Positions 1 to 8,600 of a DNA stretch of 24,422 bases are shown here, piece by piece. Numbering within the stretch: position 1 is the stretch's first letter; every line of letters starts with the position of its first letter. The DNA comes from Carex sylvatica (Eukaryota > Streptophyta > Magnoliopsida > Poales > Cyperaceae): NCBI GenBank assembly GCA_964058845.1, contig CAXKVR010000790.1, forward strand, positions 1 to 24,422, in the 5' to 3' direction. The translations under genes and the position numbers were made by a program. Under the pieces are notes generated by a model. That model searched no databases. It saw only the letters and a program-made list of their open reading frames with translations, and was not told where the DNA came from.

Positions 1-315
1 GAAATTTATGAGAGCTCGTTTCTACGGTTCACTGCAGGTCAAAGTATCACAGTATGAGATTGCAGTCAAGAGTCAACCATGAAAATAGACAATTATATAT
101 ATTAGACATGACCTATTTCAATAATGACGACATTTTATTATTACTAATGCACGCATCTCATTGCACTAGTAAAATTTCCTTATTTACTTTCTTTGTATTC
201 TTGTTTAGGGATGTGCTTCAGTCCATTCAAAGGTTGGAACTTCAAATCTGAAATTTTTAATTCAGATAAAAAAATTGAGACACAATTTCATTCATAGATC
301 ACCCAACAATATTCA
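1..315. other. AT-rich DNA, no feature identified
   Basis: This stretch is AT-rich with only short chance reading frames. I see no gene, repeat or structured element that I can support before the foldback element that begins near 316. Confidence 0.5.
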
Positions 316-746
316 AAAGGATGGAAAAACAGTATTGATAGTGGTAGTTCCTGAGCTTTGGTGCTACCAATTCGATTTTCAGTTTTTAAAGTTCAAAACG
401 TCGATCCGAACCGTTCCAGTTGATCTCTATATTAAAATGTGCTTCAAGACCAAATTTTATATTTTTTTGAATTTTTTACTATTTATTAAGCCACTTTGAA
501 TCACTGATCCAACGGTGACCTCTAATTTTACTGTTTTATTAAGCCACTGTTGGATCAGCGATTTTTAAAGTGGCTTAATAAATAGTAAAAGAAAATTCAG
601 AAAAAATATAAAATTTGGTCTCCAATCACATTTTAATATAGAGATCAACTTGAATGGTTCGGATCGACGTTTTGAACTTTAAAAATTAAAAAATGAATTG
701 GTAGCACCAAAACTTATGAACTACCACTTTGATGTTAGCCAACCTC
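316..746. mobile_element. Foldback MITE, shared-core family (copy 1)
   Basis: The stretch is a long imperfect palindrome. The left arm (GTGGTAGTTCCTGAGCTTTG, TGGTGCTACCAATTCG, GTCGATCCGAACCGTTC, GAGACCAAATTT-like, TTTACTATTTATTAAGCCAC) is mirrored by the right arm, which ends GAACTACCACTTTGATGTTA then GCCAACCTC. The centre is the ATCCAACGGTG / TTGGATCAGCG hairpin found in several other elements of this window. The right tip GAGGTTGGCT (reverse complement) matches the tip of the element at 2735-3072. The left boundary is degenerate and no target duplication is clear, so the ends are approximate. Confidence 0.7.
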
Positions 747-749
747 TAC

Positions 750-795
<46 letters not shown>
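747..795. repeat. Compound (CT)n(TA)n microsatellite
   Basis: A run of CT dinucleotides passes directly into TA dinucleotides, immediately next to the right tip of the preceding MITE. Such tracts vary in length between individuals. Confidence 0.9.
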
Positions 796-797
<2 letters not shown>

Positions 798-799
798 AC

Positions 800-1075
800 C
801 GGAAAAGGAGATATAAAAGTCCAAATTTTACATTTTTTTGAATTATTTTACTATTCTTTTTAATTTAAAATCATTGTTCTATAGGAAATTGTAGACCATC
901 CAAGAATAGTGATATTCAAAAATTCCAAAAAAAATAGTAAAATGTTTTCTGAAGAAAAGTGTAAAAGATAGTCTCCTAGCACAATTTAATGTGGAGATTA
1001 GGTTGAATGATTTGGATTGATGGTTCGAACTTTAAAATCACAAAATAAGAGTGTAGAGTAAAATAAACCTATAAA
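800..1075. mobile_element. Degenerate member of the shared-core foldback family
   Basis: The left part (GTCCAAATTTTACATTTTTT, TTTTACTATTC) and right part (AAAAATAGTAAAATG, AGTCTCCTAGCACAATTTAA, GGTTCGAACTTTAAAATC) are recognisable diverged versions of the family arms. The central palindrome is lost or heavily mutated. Boundaries are approximate and no target duplication was found. Confidence 0.45.
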
Positions 1076-1077
1076 TA

Positions 1078-1530
1078 GAGAGAGAGAGAGAGGGACAAAG
1101 ATTGGCTAATATCAAAACGTTTGTTTCTAGGCCGTGGAACAAATGCTTCGATTTTTATATTTTTAAAGTCCAAACAGTCGATCCAAACCGTTCAACATTC
1201 AATCCATATTAAAATGTGCTTGGAGACCAAATTTTATAATTTTTTGAATTTTTTTACTATTTATTAAGTCATTTTAAAAATAAAATTCAATGCTCCAGAA
1301 ACTTTTCACTCTTTATTAAAATTAGCGATTAGAAAACTGGTTTAATAAATTGTAAAAAAAAATTAAAAAAATATAAATTTTGGTCTCGAAGCACATTTTA
1401 ATATAAGATCACATCTGACGATTTGGATCGATAGTTTGAACTTTGAAAATCAAAAAATCAATCGGTTGCACCACAACTCCGAATCAAACGTGTTGATATT
1501 AACCAAGCTCTCTCTCTCTCTCTCTCTCTC
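1078..1530. mobile_element. Foldback MITE with (GA)n/(CT)n tips (copy 2)
   Basis: Opposed arms run from (GA)n-GGACAAAGATTGGCTAATATC on the left to GATATTAACCAAGCTC-(CT)n on the right. Inside are the family blocks GTCGATCCAAACCGTTC, GTGCTTGGAGACCAAATTTT and TTTACTATTTATTAAG, with their reverse complements. The purine tract at the left tip and the pyrimidine tract at the right tip look like part of the terminal inverted repeat rather than independent microsatellites. The central hairpin is diverged. Confidence 0.65.
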
Positions 1531-1893
1531 ATGCTTTGGAAAGTAAAGAGGGTGTTTTAATTTCCACTCATATCTCTATTTTCAAAGTTCAAATAGTCGA
1601 TTTAAACTTCTTAACATGATCTTCATATTAGTATGTGCTTGGAGACCAAATTTTATATTTTTTGGAAACTTTTTACTATTTCTTTGGAATTTTGGAATTA
1701 TTTTGTATTTAATGAAAAGCTGTGATTTTCAAAAATTCAAAAAAATAGTTAAAAATTTCTAAAAAATATAAAATTTGGTCTCCAAGCACATATCAATAGG
1801 AATATCATGTTGAGAAGTTCGGATTACCTATTTGAACTTTAAAAATAGAGATATGAGCGAGAAGTAAAACATAATCTTTACTTCCTAAAGCAT
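1531..1893. mobile_element. Foldback MITE, ATGCTTTGGAAAGTAAAG tip (copy 3)
   Basis: The left tip ATGCTTTGGAAAGTAAAG is mirrored by the right end, whose reverse complement reads ATGCTTTAGGAAGTAAAG. The arms continue with CTCATATCTCTATTTTC and the family blocks TGTGCTTGGAGACCAAATTT and AAAATTTGGTCTCCAAGCAC. It directly abuts the (CT)n tip of copy 2. A 5'-truncated paralogue lies at 11005-11240, and lone or half copies of the same tip occur at 4197-4384 and 20115-20163. No target duplication was seen. Confidence 0.7.
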
Positions 1894-1927
1894 CATAGCA
1901 TCACTCTATATAAGAGGGTTCCAATAT

Positions 1928-2262
1928 CTCATGTTTTTCATATCACATATTTTTATATCTATGTTTTTAAAGTTCAAATTGTCTATCTGAACCTCTCAAC
2001 ATAATATTCATACTAAATAATTCTTTTGATGAAATTTTATAATATTTGAAAAAAAAAAAATTATTTAAGATAGATATAAATTAACTTGTTTTGGACCATA
2101 TTCAAAAACATTGATTTTCTACCTTTCTCAAAAAATAGTAATTATATTTCAAAATTTATAAAATTTGATCTCCAAACATGTTTTAATATGAATACCATGT
2201 TGAGGAGTTCAGATTAACAGTTTGGACTTTAAAAGAAAAATATAAAATACGAAGCATGATGA
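1928..2262. mobile_element. Foldback MITE-like element (copy 4)
   Basis: A weak palindrome: left arm TTTTTAAAGTTCAAATTGTC then CTGAACCTCTCAACATAATA, and right arm AATACCATGTTGAGGAGTTC then ACAGTTTGGACTTTAAAAG. It shares the core wording of the neighbouring family but has its own tips (CATGTTTTTCATATC on the left, GATGATGTAT on the right). A close paralogue lies at 11270-11610. No target duplication was seen. Confidence 0.5.
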
Positions 2263-2288
2263 TGTATAAAAAATATGATGTATTATAT

Positions 2289-2715
2289 GGAGAGTGACTA
2301 ATGTGCATTCATATGCATATGGGCCGAACTACATACGGTCCAAATTTAAAATTTCAAAATTCAAAAAGTCGATCTGAACCGTTCATCTTGTTCTCCATAT
2401 TAATATGTGCTTGGAGACCAAATTTTACATTTTTCTGAATTATTTTACTATTTATTAAGCTACTTTGAAAATTGTTGATCCAACGGTGCCTACTGATTTT
2501 ACTGTTTTGTGTAGCCACCGTTAGATCAACAATTTTTAAAGTGGCTTAATAAATAGTAAAACAATTTATAAAAATATAAAATTTGATCTCCAAGCACGTA
2601 TTAATATGGAGAACAAGATGAACGGTTCAAATTGACTTTTTGAATTATGAAATTTCAAATTTTGACTGTATGTATTTCAGCCCATATGCATACGAATGTA
2701 CATTAGTCACTCTCG
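2289..2715. mobile_element. Nested foldback MITE with 8-bp target duplication
   Basis: This 427-bp, nearly full-length palindrome has tips GGAGAGTGACTAATGTGCAT (left) and CGAGAGTGACTAATGTACAT (right, reverse complement). It is flanked by the 8-bp direct repeat TATTATAT at 2281-2288 and 2716-2723. The paralogous segment near 11632-11645 has a single TATTATAT followed directly by GTAGTTATAC, which is the empty site. The inside contains the shared core (GTGCTTGGAGACCAAATTTT, TTTATTAAGCTAC, the ATCCAACGGTG hairpin). No coding capacity is present, so it is a non-autonomous class II element. An 8-bp duplication suggests hAT-type or Mutator-like mobilisation; I cannot choose between them. Confidence 0.88.
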
Positions 2716-2734
2716 TATTATATGTAGTTATACA

Positions 2735-3072
2735 GAGGTTGGCTACTGTGCTTATATAAGCATATCTCCACATATGCTTATAACTCATTTTTGTGTTTTC
2801 AATGTCCAAATGGTCGATCTGAACCGTCAGATGTGATCTCTATATTGAAATGTGCTTGGAGACCAAATTTTATATTTTTCTGAATTTTTTTACTATTTAT
2901 TAAGCCACTTTGAAGATCGCTGATCCAACGGTGGCTTAACAAAACAGTAAAATCAGAAGCCACCGTTGGATCAGCGATCTTCAAAGTGGCTTAATAAATA
3001 GTAAAAAAATTCAGAAAAATGAGTTATAAGTATATGTGGAGATATGCTTATATAAGTATAGCAGCCAACCTC
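2735..3072. mobile_element. Nested foldback MITE with 10-bp target duplication
   Basis: This 338-bp element has tips GAGGTTGGCTACTGTGCTTA (left) and GAGGTTGGCTGCTATACTTA (right, reverse complement), flanked by the perfect 10-bp direct repeat TAGTTATACA at 2725-2734 and 3073-3082. The paralogous site at 11642-11651 carries one TAGTTATACA and no element. A 9-11 bp duplication with a GAGG-type tip is usual for Mutator-like elements. A perfect inverted repeat of about 63 bp (about 2873-2935 against 2958-3020) surrounds the centre. The right arm lacks about 80 bp that the left arm keeps (about 2790-2873), apparently lost across a short ATTTTT repeat. Confidence 0.9.
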
Positions 3073-3095
3073 TAGTTATACACACTTATATATAT

Positions 3096-3474
3096 GAGTA
3101 GAACTAGGGTGTTCTTAAGTTCAGCAAGCCCCTTGGCGAACTCAAGTCTAAAACTCGTCAAATCGGCTTCAAATGATGAATTAGAACCGTTGAAACCCGT
3201 CTACCTTACGAGTAATGCGTGTACATGTGAAAATTTTAAACATTCGAATTAATTTAGTATAAATTAAGTCAATCGGTCAAAATTAGAATGTTAATAAATA
3301 TTAATTTTAATGCTTTCATTTTTTGAACATTTTTTGACCGCTTGACTTTATACTAAATTAATTCGAATATTTAAAATTTTCACATGTAGACACATCACTT
3401 GTAAAGTAAGCGGATTTCAATAGTTCGGATTCGTCATTTAAAGCTGATTTTATGAGTTCTAGACTTGAGTTCAC
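3096..3474. mobile_element. Truncated GAGTAGAACTAG-family foldback element
   Basis: It starts GAGTAGAACTAGGGTGTTCT and is palindromic: ACATGTGAAAATTTTAAACA and CGAATTAATTTAGTATAAAT on the left are mirrored by ATACTAAATTAATTCGAATA and AAAATTTTCACATGTAGACA on the right. Compared with the intact copy at 15550-15949, the last 40 or so bases of the right tip are missing after GACTTGAGTTCAC. The same truncation occurs in the copy at 11667-12043, so the loss predates the duplication of this region. Confidence 0.75.
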
Positions 3475-3815
3475 ACATATAGTATTGAAAATGAGAGTTA
3501 AAAATTAGACCTTCATTTTTCTATTAAAAAAAATCTTGAAAATCTTCCTGAAGAAAAAACCCATTATATTTTTGTCATAGTATTGACCACACAAAGTGTA
3601 GATTTACGATGCTACCAAAATTATCAAAATATTTTAAACCTTACAAATAACGTAACCAACTTATTGTGCATTAGCATAATTTTATTTAAAATATTAACAG
3701 TACTATATCGAAAAGGAAAACAAAATAGGAAGTCATCGTGTGTTATGCAATAGTACACGTCTACTTATATAATTATTTGACTTGTAAAAGTAATACAAGA
3801 TCTATGAATTATTGA
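3475..3815. repeat. Upstream repeat block, copy A
   Basis: The block contains CACAAAGTGTAGATTTACGA, ATGCTACCAAAATTATC, AACAGTACTATATCGAAAAG and GGAAGTCATCGTGTGTTATG in that order. The same order occurs at 10362-10895 (copy B) and 12044-12545 (copy C, immediately upstream of CKX). Copy A is shorter because the section after ACAAGATCTAT jumps straight to GAATTATTGAGAATAA; copies B and C keep about 130-170 bp more at that point. No coding sequence was seen in it. Confidence 0.85.
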
Positions 3816-3847
3816 GAATAAATGTTTGATTTAGTGGCTAAATTAAG

Positions 3848-4045
3848 GTATGTTTGGTTGTAAAATAAAGATAATTAGAATAGTTAAATTAATAATAATT
3901 ATTTTTTTTGTCTTATTAGAATAGTCAAATGTTAAAACTCTTAGAAATAACATTTTTTTTTCTGAAAGGCATGTTAGAGAAATAATATATTTTAATAAGA
4001 CAAAAAATTTGAATTCACTATTCTAGCTATTTTGTTTCAATCAAA
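3848..4045. mobile_element. Small foldback MITE
   Basis: The opposed arms read GGTATGTTTGGTTGTAAAAT, AATTAGAATAG and TTTTTTGTCTTATTAGAATA on the left. The right has TTTTAATAAGACAAAAAATT, CACTATTCTAGCTATTTTG and TTTCAATCAAAG. The GGTATGTTTGGTT tip resembles common plant MITEs of the Tourist type, but the right tip is imperfect and no TAA-type target duplication is clear. Confidence 0.5.
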
Positions 4046-4190
4046 GAGCTTTAGTTGACCATCCTCATAAATTTACATGGGTTTGAAAATAGACACTATT
4101 TTGTCCTTTCTTATAGGATTTTATTTGGTTAATTTGTCCCGGTTGAGGAATACGTACTAGAACCGTAAGTAGAAATAAAAGGGTGTGGAC
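4046..4190. repeat. Dispersed repeat, partial copy of 18258-18410
   Basis: AGTTGACCATCCTCATAAA, CTATTTTGTCCTTTCTTATA and GGTTAATTTGTC occur in the same order and spacing at about 18270-18375. This is the section deleted from the related copy at 5534-5840. No coding sequence was seen. Confidence 0.7.
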
Positions 4191-4196
4191 CATAAA

Positions 4197-4384
4197 AAAT
4201 AATGATTTTAAAAATTTCTAAAAAAATAGTAAAAAAAAAATTTTAAAAATATAAAATTTGATCTGCAAGCACAATTTAATATGGATAATTGGATATTAAA
4301 TTGAACGGTTCAGATCGACGTTTTGAACTTTAAAACTAGAGATATAAGCGTAAATTAAAACACACACTTTAATTTGCAAAACAT
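4197..4384. mobile_element. Half element of the shared-core foldback family
   Basis: Only the right arm is present: AAAATATAAAATTTGATCTG, GCAAGCACAATTTAATATGG, TTGAACGGTTCAGATCGACG and TTTTGAACTTTAAAAC, then a tip whose reverse complement begins ATGTTTTGCAAATTAAAG. That tip is nearly identical to the lone tip at 20115-20163 and related to that of 1531-1893. The left arm has been lost. Confidence 0.6.
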
Positions 4385-4914
4385 AATAGTCTTACTCTTA
4401 CTCATATATATATATATACATATACACACACACAGAAACACACACATATTAGTAAAACGATAATGTGTTTTCATGTATTGGATCCTCCTCTAATTAAAAC
4501 TAGAAACTAAAATATTAGAAATATAAATTACAGCGCTTTTTATTTTGTGTTTGATTAACTAATAAATTTGAATCTAATTAATTATTTAAACTTGATTCGT
4601 TGTTTTAATTGTTGCTATCATGACGATCGAACACCTGATCTGTCCGTGTGCGCTATATTATTATTATTATTCAGAATTTGGTAGAAGAACTTATCCAAAA
4701 TCATTAATTGATAGGCGCGGCTTGCTAAAGCGGGTGTTATCCGTATGATTTATTCTCGGTGGGTCCCTTTAAGGAAACTGCTAATGAGGTAATTAAGTAT
4801 TTTAAATTGAACATGGTGAAAATTAATATATTCATGCATATATCATCCATGTGTGATCACATGGAAAAGGTTGAATTCAGTATTAATTGTTTGAAACTGA
4901 TACCAAATAATTTA
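4385..4914. other. Intergenic, no gene; short microsatellites
   Basis: The stretch holds a TA/CA dinucleotide tract near 4403-4436 and an (ATT)n tract near 4656-4672. The longest open frame is short, has no recognisable domain and runs into the hAT element, so I do not call it a gene. Confidence 0.5.
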
Positions 4915-4922
4915 ACAGTACC

Positions 4923-5533
4923 CAGGGGTGGATCTAGAATTTTTGTCAGGATAGGGCACTAATCAGATTCAAATAACTAAACAGGTTCAAACCCATTAAT
5001 TTATCGAGTACACAATTATAACTCAATCCCTATAACTATATTTATTATAAAATCTGTTATAATCATAAAATGGATTGACACATTATTGAAATATTTTTAG
5101 TAAGTTAGTTTAAAATTCGTTTGACATAATTTAAAAGGGGACTGTTCGTAGGCAATTTTCAAATTGAAGTCAAATTTTAGATAAAAATTTAACATAAATA
5201 TAAGTGTTTAATAATAAAATGTACAAAAAGTTTGGCCTACCCATTTTCTTAGAATTGTAATAATAGATTACATCGTCAGGTCTTTCTTGTTATGTTATTA
5301 TTTTTATTTTATTTATGAAATAGAGTATCGCATATTAAAAAAAAATGAAATAAACATAATCAATCAAAACTTATAAGAAATTGGTTCAAAAATCAGACTA
5401 ACTCGAACCAGGGATAGGTACTACATCGAATTAGAGATAGGCACATCAAACAATTAGTACTGAATCGAAATAAAAAATTTAAATTCAGGAGTAGATACCT
5501 ACCTACCCCAATTTGAATGTGGATCCGCCAGTG
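4923..5533. mobile_element. hAT-type MITE with perfect 8-bp target duplication
   Basis: This 611-bp element begins CAGGGGTGGATCTAGAATTT and ends TGTGGATCCGCCAGTG, whose reverse complement is CACTGGCGGATCCACA, so the terminal inverted repeat is CAGGGGTGGATCTA-like. The 8-bp direct repeat ACAGTACC flanks it at 4915-4922 and 5534-5541. The related sequence at about 18137-18150 has a single ACAGTACC followed by the same GTACCAAAGTTATCCACAT, so it is an empty site. The CAGGGGTGGATC tip and 8-bp duplication are typical of plant hAT elements. No transposase is present. Confidence 0.87.
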
Positions 5534-5840
5534 ACAGTACCGTACCAAAGTTATCCACATACGTACGGTCTGGTACATATATTAAAACATAAATAGGATG
5601 TGGCCTCTTCATTAATTTAGAAGGATCATTTACTACTGTTTTTATTTACATAGCTTGTAGTCAAAGAGCCTTAATTAGTTGACCATCATCATTTACTACA
5701 GTGAATTATTTACACCGCTATTAATATTGACTAAGTAAAGCACTTGACTTTGAATAACAAAGAATAATACATGTATATAGAATCTTTATACTATTTTTGT
5801 ATGAATTAAACAGCAATTTAATTTTGAAATTTGGATCGTA
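5534..5840. repeat. Dispersed repeat, paralogue of 18137-18550
   Basis: It is closely similar to the later copy: GTACCAAAGTTATCCACATA, GGATGTGGCCTCTTCATTAA, TTTAGAAGGATCATTTACTA, CTTGTAGTCAAAGAGCCTTA and AACAAAGAATAATACATG. About 125 bp present in the 18-kb copy (from the ACCATCCTCAT junction to the GTGGATTAC junction) is missing here. No coding sequence was seen. Confidence 0.85.
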
Positions 5841-6420
5841 GGTGCAGGAGCTATCTGAGTCAGACTTTCATGTTATGAAATTAATTATATAAAAAAATTT
5901 ATATTATCAATAGAAATTAATTTTACAATATTCATTATATTTTACTCTATTATATAAGTAAATAAATTTTAAAAATCAAGTATAAGTAAATAAATTTTAA
6001 AAATCAATCAGAGTTAATTAATTTTATTTTTTTAACTTTTTCTCAACTCCTGAGTAGGTGAGAATCAGACAATTGAGATTGGACTGACCGAAAAACTTAG
6101 CATAGACAGATATTTTTTTAATTTATAGGAGACTTTTTCCACACTTAAATCCGTCATGGATATTATAACCGGATAGTAATCGTTACTATCTGACAGTAAT
6201 TATTTTATTCCATCATAATATAATTGTCTCTGGACCTTAATATTAATGTGAGCATTATTAATGGATCAAATAACTATATTGTTAAGCGACATCATGCAAG
6301 GGTTTAATTTGCATTGACAATATAAAATTCAAATTACAAATGACATCTCCAACTACTAATCTTGGCCATATATTACAAGCATTTTACATGTATTTAAGAT
6401 TTTATACATATGCATAAATT
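5841..6420. other. AT-rich intergenic DNA, nothing identified
   Basis: I see no gene, long inverted repeat or recognisable element here. A short direct repeat (AAGTAAATAAATTTTAAAAA then TCA) occurs twice near 5955-6005. Confidence 0.5.
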
Positions 6421-6425
6421 GTAAT

Positions 6426-7258
6426 TGTCACGCCCCGGTGGCCGGACTGAGCACGCATCACGAAAAAATGACATCCTCGCATCCTTCTGCCGTTCTGTCA
6501 ACCTACGTCACAACGGAAAGAAATAGAAACAATACGGAGTCAGCTATAAAACTAAGTAACCAGTTATTTAACGATGCAGCTTTTCTATAATTGACTTAGT
6601 AATATTAAACAACCATTTCAATAGAACTAGATTAATCTACATGCAATTAAAAATCAAATTAAGTATGCATACAAAACCAGTAGTTATATTTTAGTTAGAA
6701 TTCCTGAAACAGGTGATTCCCAGTATTTTAGTCCATTAAAAATAATTTCAGTATCTAGACCCCATATTCCAGTTAAATATACTATTATAATCTGATTATC
6801 CAATTCAATACTCAATCAAAATTCAATTTAATCATATAAATCGAAAACTTAGATTATAAAGAAGTCTACTTACCTGATAGTGATCAATCAAAAAATTCAA
6901 TTCAATATGCAACACTTGATGCGATGTAGTTGAAATTCCAAAATCAAATATCAATATATTTATCATAATATTTCCTTTATTTTTCTTTGAATTTTCTCTA
7001 TTCTTTTTCATTTTTGGTTTCATATTGCTTTCACTCTCCATGCATCAATCAAAAACGAGAGAGAGAGAGAAAGAGAACACTTCAAAGGGTTACGGGTCAA
7101 ATTTGGAGGTATGCATGACAGCCACGCGGCAAATGCCACATTGGCCTTATTTTTGTTTTAAGTTTGAATATTTGCAATTCAACCTTTCACCTTGCACTTA
7201 TTTATAAATAAGTCCAATATATTTTATCAAGAAATATAAAATTTACCGGGGTGTTACA
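6426..7258. mobile_element. Solo LTR with 5-bp target duplication
   Basis: The 833-bp sequence starts TGTCACGCCCCGG and ends CCGGGGTGTTACA, giving the TG...CA ends with short inverted repeat expected of a long terminal repeat. The 5-bp direct repeat GTAAT flanks it at 6421-6425 and 7259-7263. No primer-binding site, gag-pol frame or second LTR follows, so it is a solo LTR, normally left by recombination between the two LTRs of a retrotransposon. A purine (GA)n tract lies near 7056-7072. The superfamily cannot be decided from the LTR alone. Short frames inside it have no recognisable domain. Confidence 0.85.
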
Positions 7259-7390
7259 GTAATAACTTATGGTTTGTTTGGCACATGGCATGGATTAAAA
7301 GATAAACATTCAAAGAAGCAAATTAGTTACAAATACAGAAATGGTTTTTTCAGGTCTCTTACAAATTTACGATTTTTCAATATACACGTA

Positions 7391-8085
7391 TAGGACTGCA
7401 AACGAATAGAATCAAATCGAACTTATTCTAGTTTGAATTTGAGTTTGAATAAGTTTCGAACCAAACTAGTTTGATTTGTTTCAAAACGAACTAATTTCAA
7501 ATCAAATTAATGCGAACTACAAGTTTTTCAAATCGAAGTCAATCGAATTACAAACTACAATTTGTTTTGATAGTCCTAGTTTTACCGGTAGTTTATGCAT
7601 TAGTTTTTTTCGCACAGAACAAAATTCACACGGTTTTCTTTTACCTTTTACGAATTCACACTGATGAATTATGGACCAGCTCAAGATTCCCTTATCTTTT
7701 ATGTTATTGGATTGATTAAAATCACGACATGGACCTAGTTAAATGAAACTTATTTTATTATTAATTTGATATACTACTGAAATATTTTTCTATTATAAGT
7801 TATCATTATATTAATAATTTTGAACTCTGATATAAGTTTGGTTCTTGCATTATTAAAGATTGATAGTTGAATCCATTAGTTGCATTATTTGAGATTCGAA
7901 CCTAAATAGTTCGTGAATCAATTTCAAACGAATTATATCTAATTTGAGTATGATTTGAATTAGATTCAAACCGAACTGAATTGATTTGTTTCAGAACGAA
8001 CTAATTACGAATCGAATTAATTGCAAACTTTTTTCAAATCGAACACAAATCAAATCACGAACTACGAACTTTTTGTGCAACCCTA
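7391..8085. mobile_element. hAT-like non-autonomous element
   Basis: The ends TAGGACTGCAAACGAA and TTTTGTGCAACCCTA (reverse complement TAGGGTTGCACAAAA) match the TAGGGNTGCAAA style of plant hAT miniature elements. The sub-terminal zones (about 7395-7550 and 7900-8075) are built of variants of the same words (GTTTGAATTTGAG, CGAACTAATT, AAATCGAA, TTGATTTGTTTCA) and resemble each other. I find no clear 8-bp target duplication, so exact ends are less certain than for 4923-5533. The short frames inside are not convincing genes. Confidence 0.55.
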
Positions 8086-8379
8086 ACGCATATATCTCAT
8101 GTAGCTTGAATTCACTTTAAAAATTAATTATAAAAATATATATTAAATGATTTTGTACTCCTCTTTGTAAAAAGAATATATTATAATGTAGCATTTTATT
8201 TAGCTAATGTAAATATTGCAGCAAAAAATACAATAAATTTGAACTTCCTCATAATGAAAAAAAAAAACTCTTTCAAACTTCAAGATGGATATTTTGCAAG
8301 GCCTTTGTATTGCCATTAAAAAACAAACAATCTTTAGCATCTATACAACCAAAAACAAAAAAGACAAACTTTCAGTATC

Positions 8380-8387
8380 TATAAATA
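8380..8387 (+). promoter_or_regulatory. TATA-box candidate before the first-exon relic
   Basis: TATAAATA is followed about 50 bp later by a CT-rich leader (about 8431-8475) and then an ATG at 8486. This is the usual order of a plant core promoter, 5' leader and start codon. Confidence 0.35.
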
Positions 8388-8485
8388 CTATGTCAACTTA
8401 ATTACCATCTCAAACTACAACCAACAGTCTCTCTCTCTCTCCCTTTCTGTCTCTGTATCTCTCTCTAGTTCTCCTCTGTCTCAAA

Positions 8486-8545
8486 ATGGAACTCTTAAGT
8501 ACCTCCACAGTCACCCTTCCATATGCACGACGACGTGGTAATTAA
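8486..8545 (+). pseudogene. First-exon-like relic, 19 codons (unknown protein)
   Basis: After a CT-rich leader typical of plant 5' UTRs, AAAATGG opens a frame reading MELLSTSTVTLPYARRRGN and then a stop. A possible splice donor GTAATT sits at 8538-8543, so the real coding part could end at 8537 and continue in a lost exon. No later exon is recognisable before the repeats at 9.3 kb. I do not recognise the peptide. It may be the severed 5' end of a gene, a non-coding RNA, or chance. Confidence 0.25.
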
Positions 8546-8600
8546 CTTTAACAATGCCTACTTTCAAACTTCAAGATCATATTTCGTAAGGCCATAATTA

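Larger units (their letters stand above)
8271..8600. repeat. Short direct repeat flanking the first-exon relic
   Basis: TTTCAAACTTCAAGAT followed by a version of GGATATTTTGCAAGGCC begins near 8271 and recurs near 8562 as TTTCAAACTTCAAGATCATA then TTTCGTAAGGCC. The two 33-35 bp copies bracket the promoter-like region and short open frame at 8380-8545. Confidence 0.55.

Noticed and set aside
2799..2984. Minus-strand frame of 61 codons
   Set aside because: It falls entirely inside the palindromic MITE at 2735-3072 and reflects the repeat, not a gene.
3096..3474. Repeated arms considered as a CRISPR-like or tandem repeat array
   Set aside because: The copies are inverted, not regularly spaced direct repeats, and belong to a plant foldback transposon.
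5393..5578. Minus-strand frame of 61 codons
   Set aside because: It spans the right boundary of the hAT MITE, so it cannot be an ancestral coding unit.
6832..7041. Minus-strand frame of 69 codons
   Set aside because: It lies inside the solo LTR, has low-complexity Lys/Asn content and no domain.
7476..7719. Two overlapping plus frames of 62 and 69 codons
   Set aside because: Both lie in the hAT-like element at 7391-8085 and have no recognisable domain.
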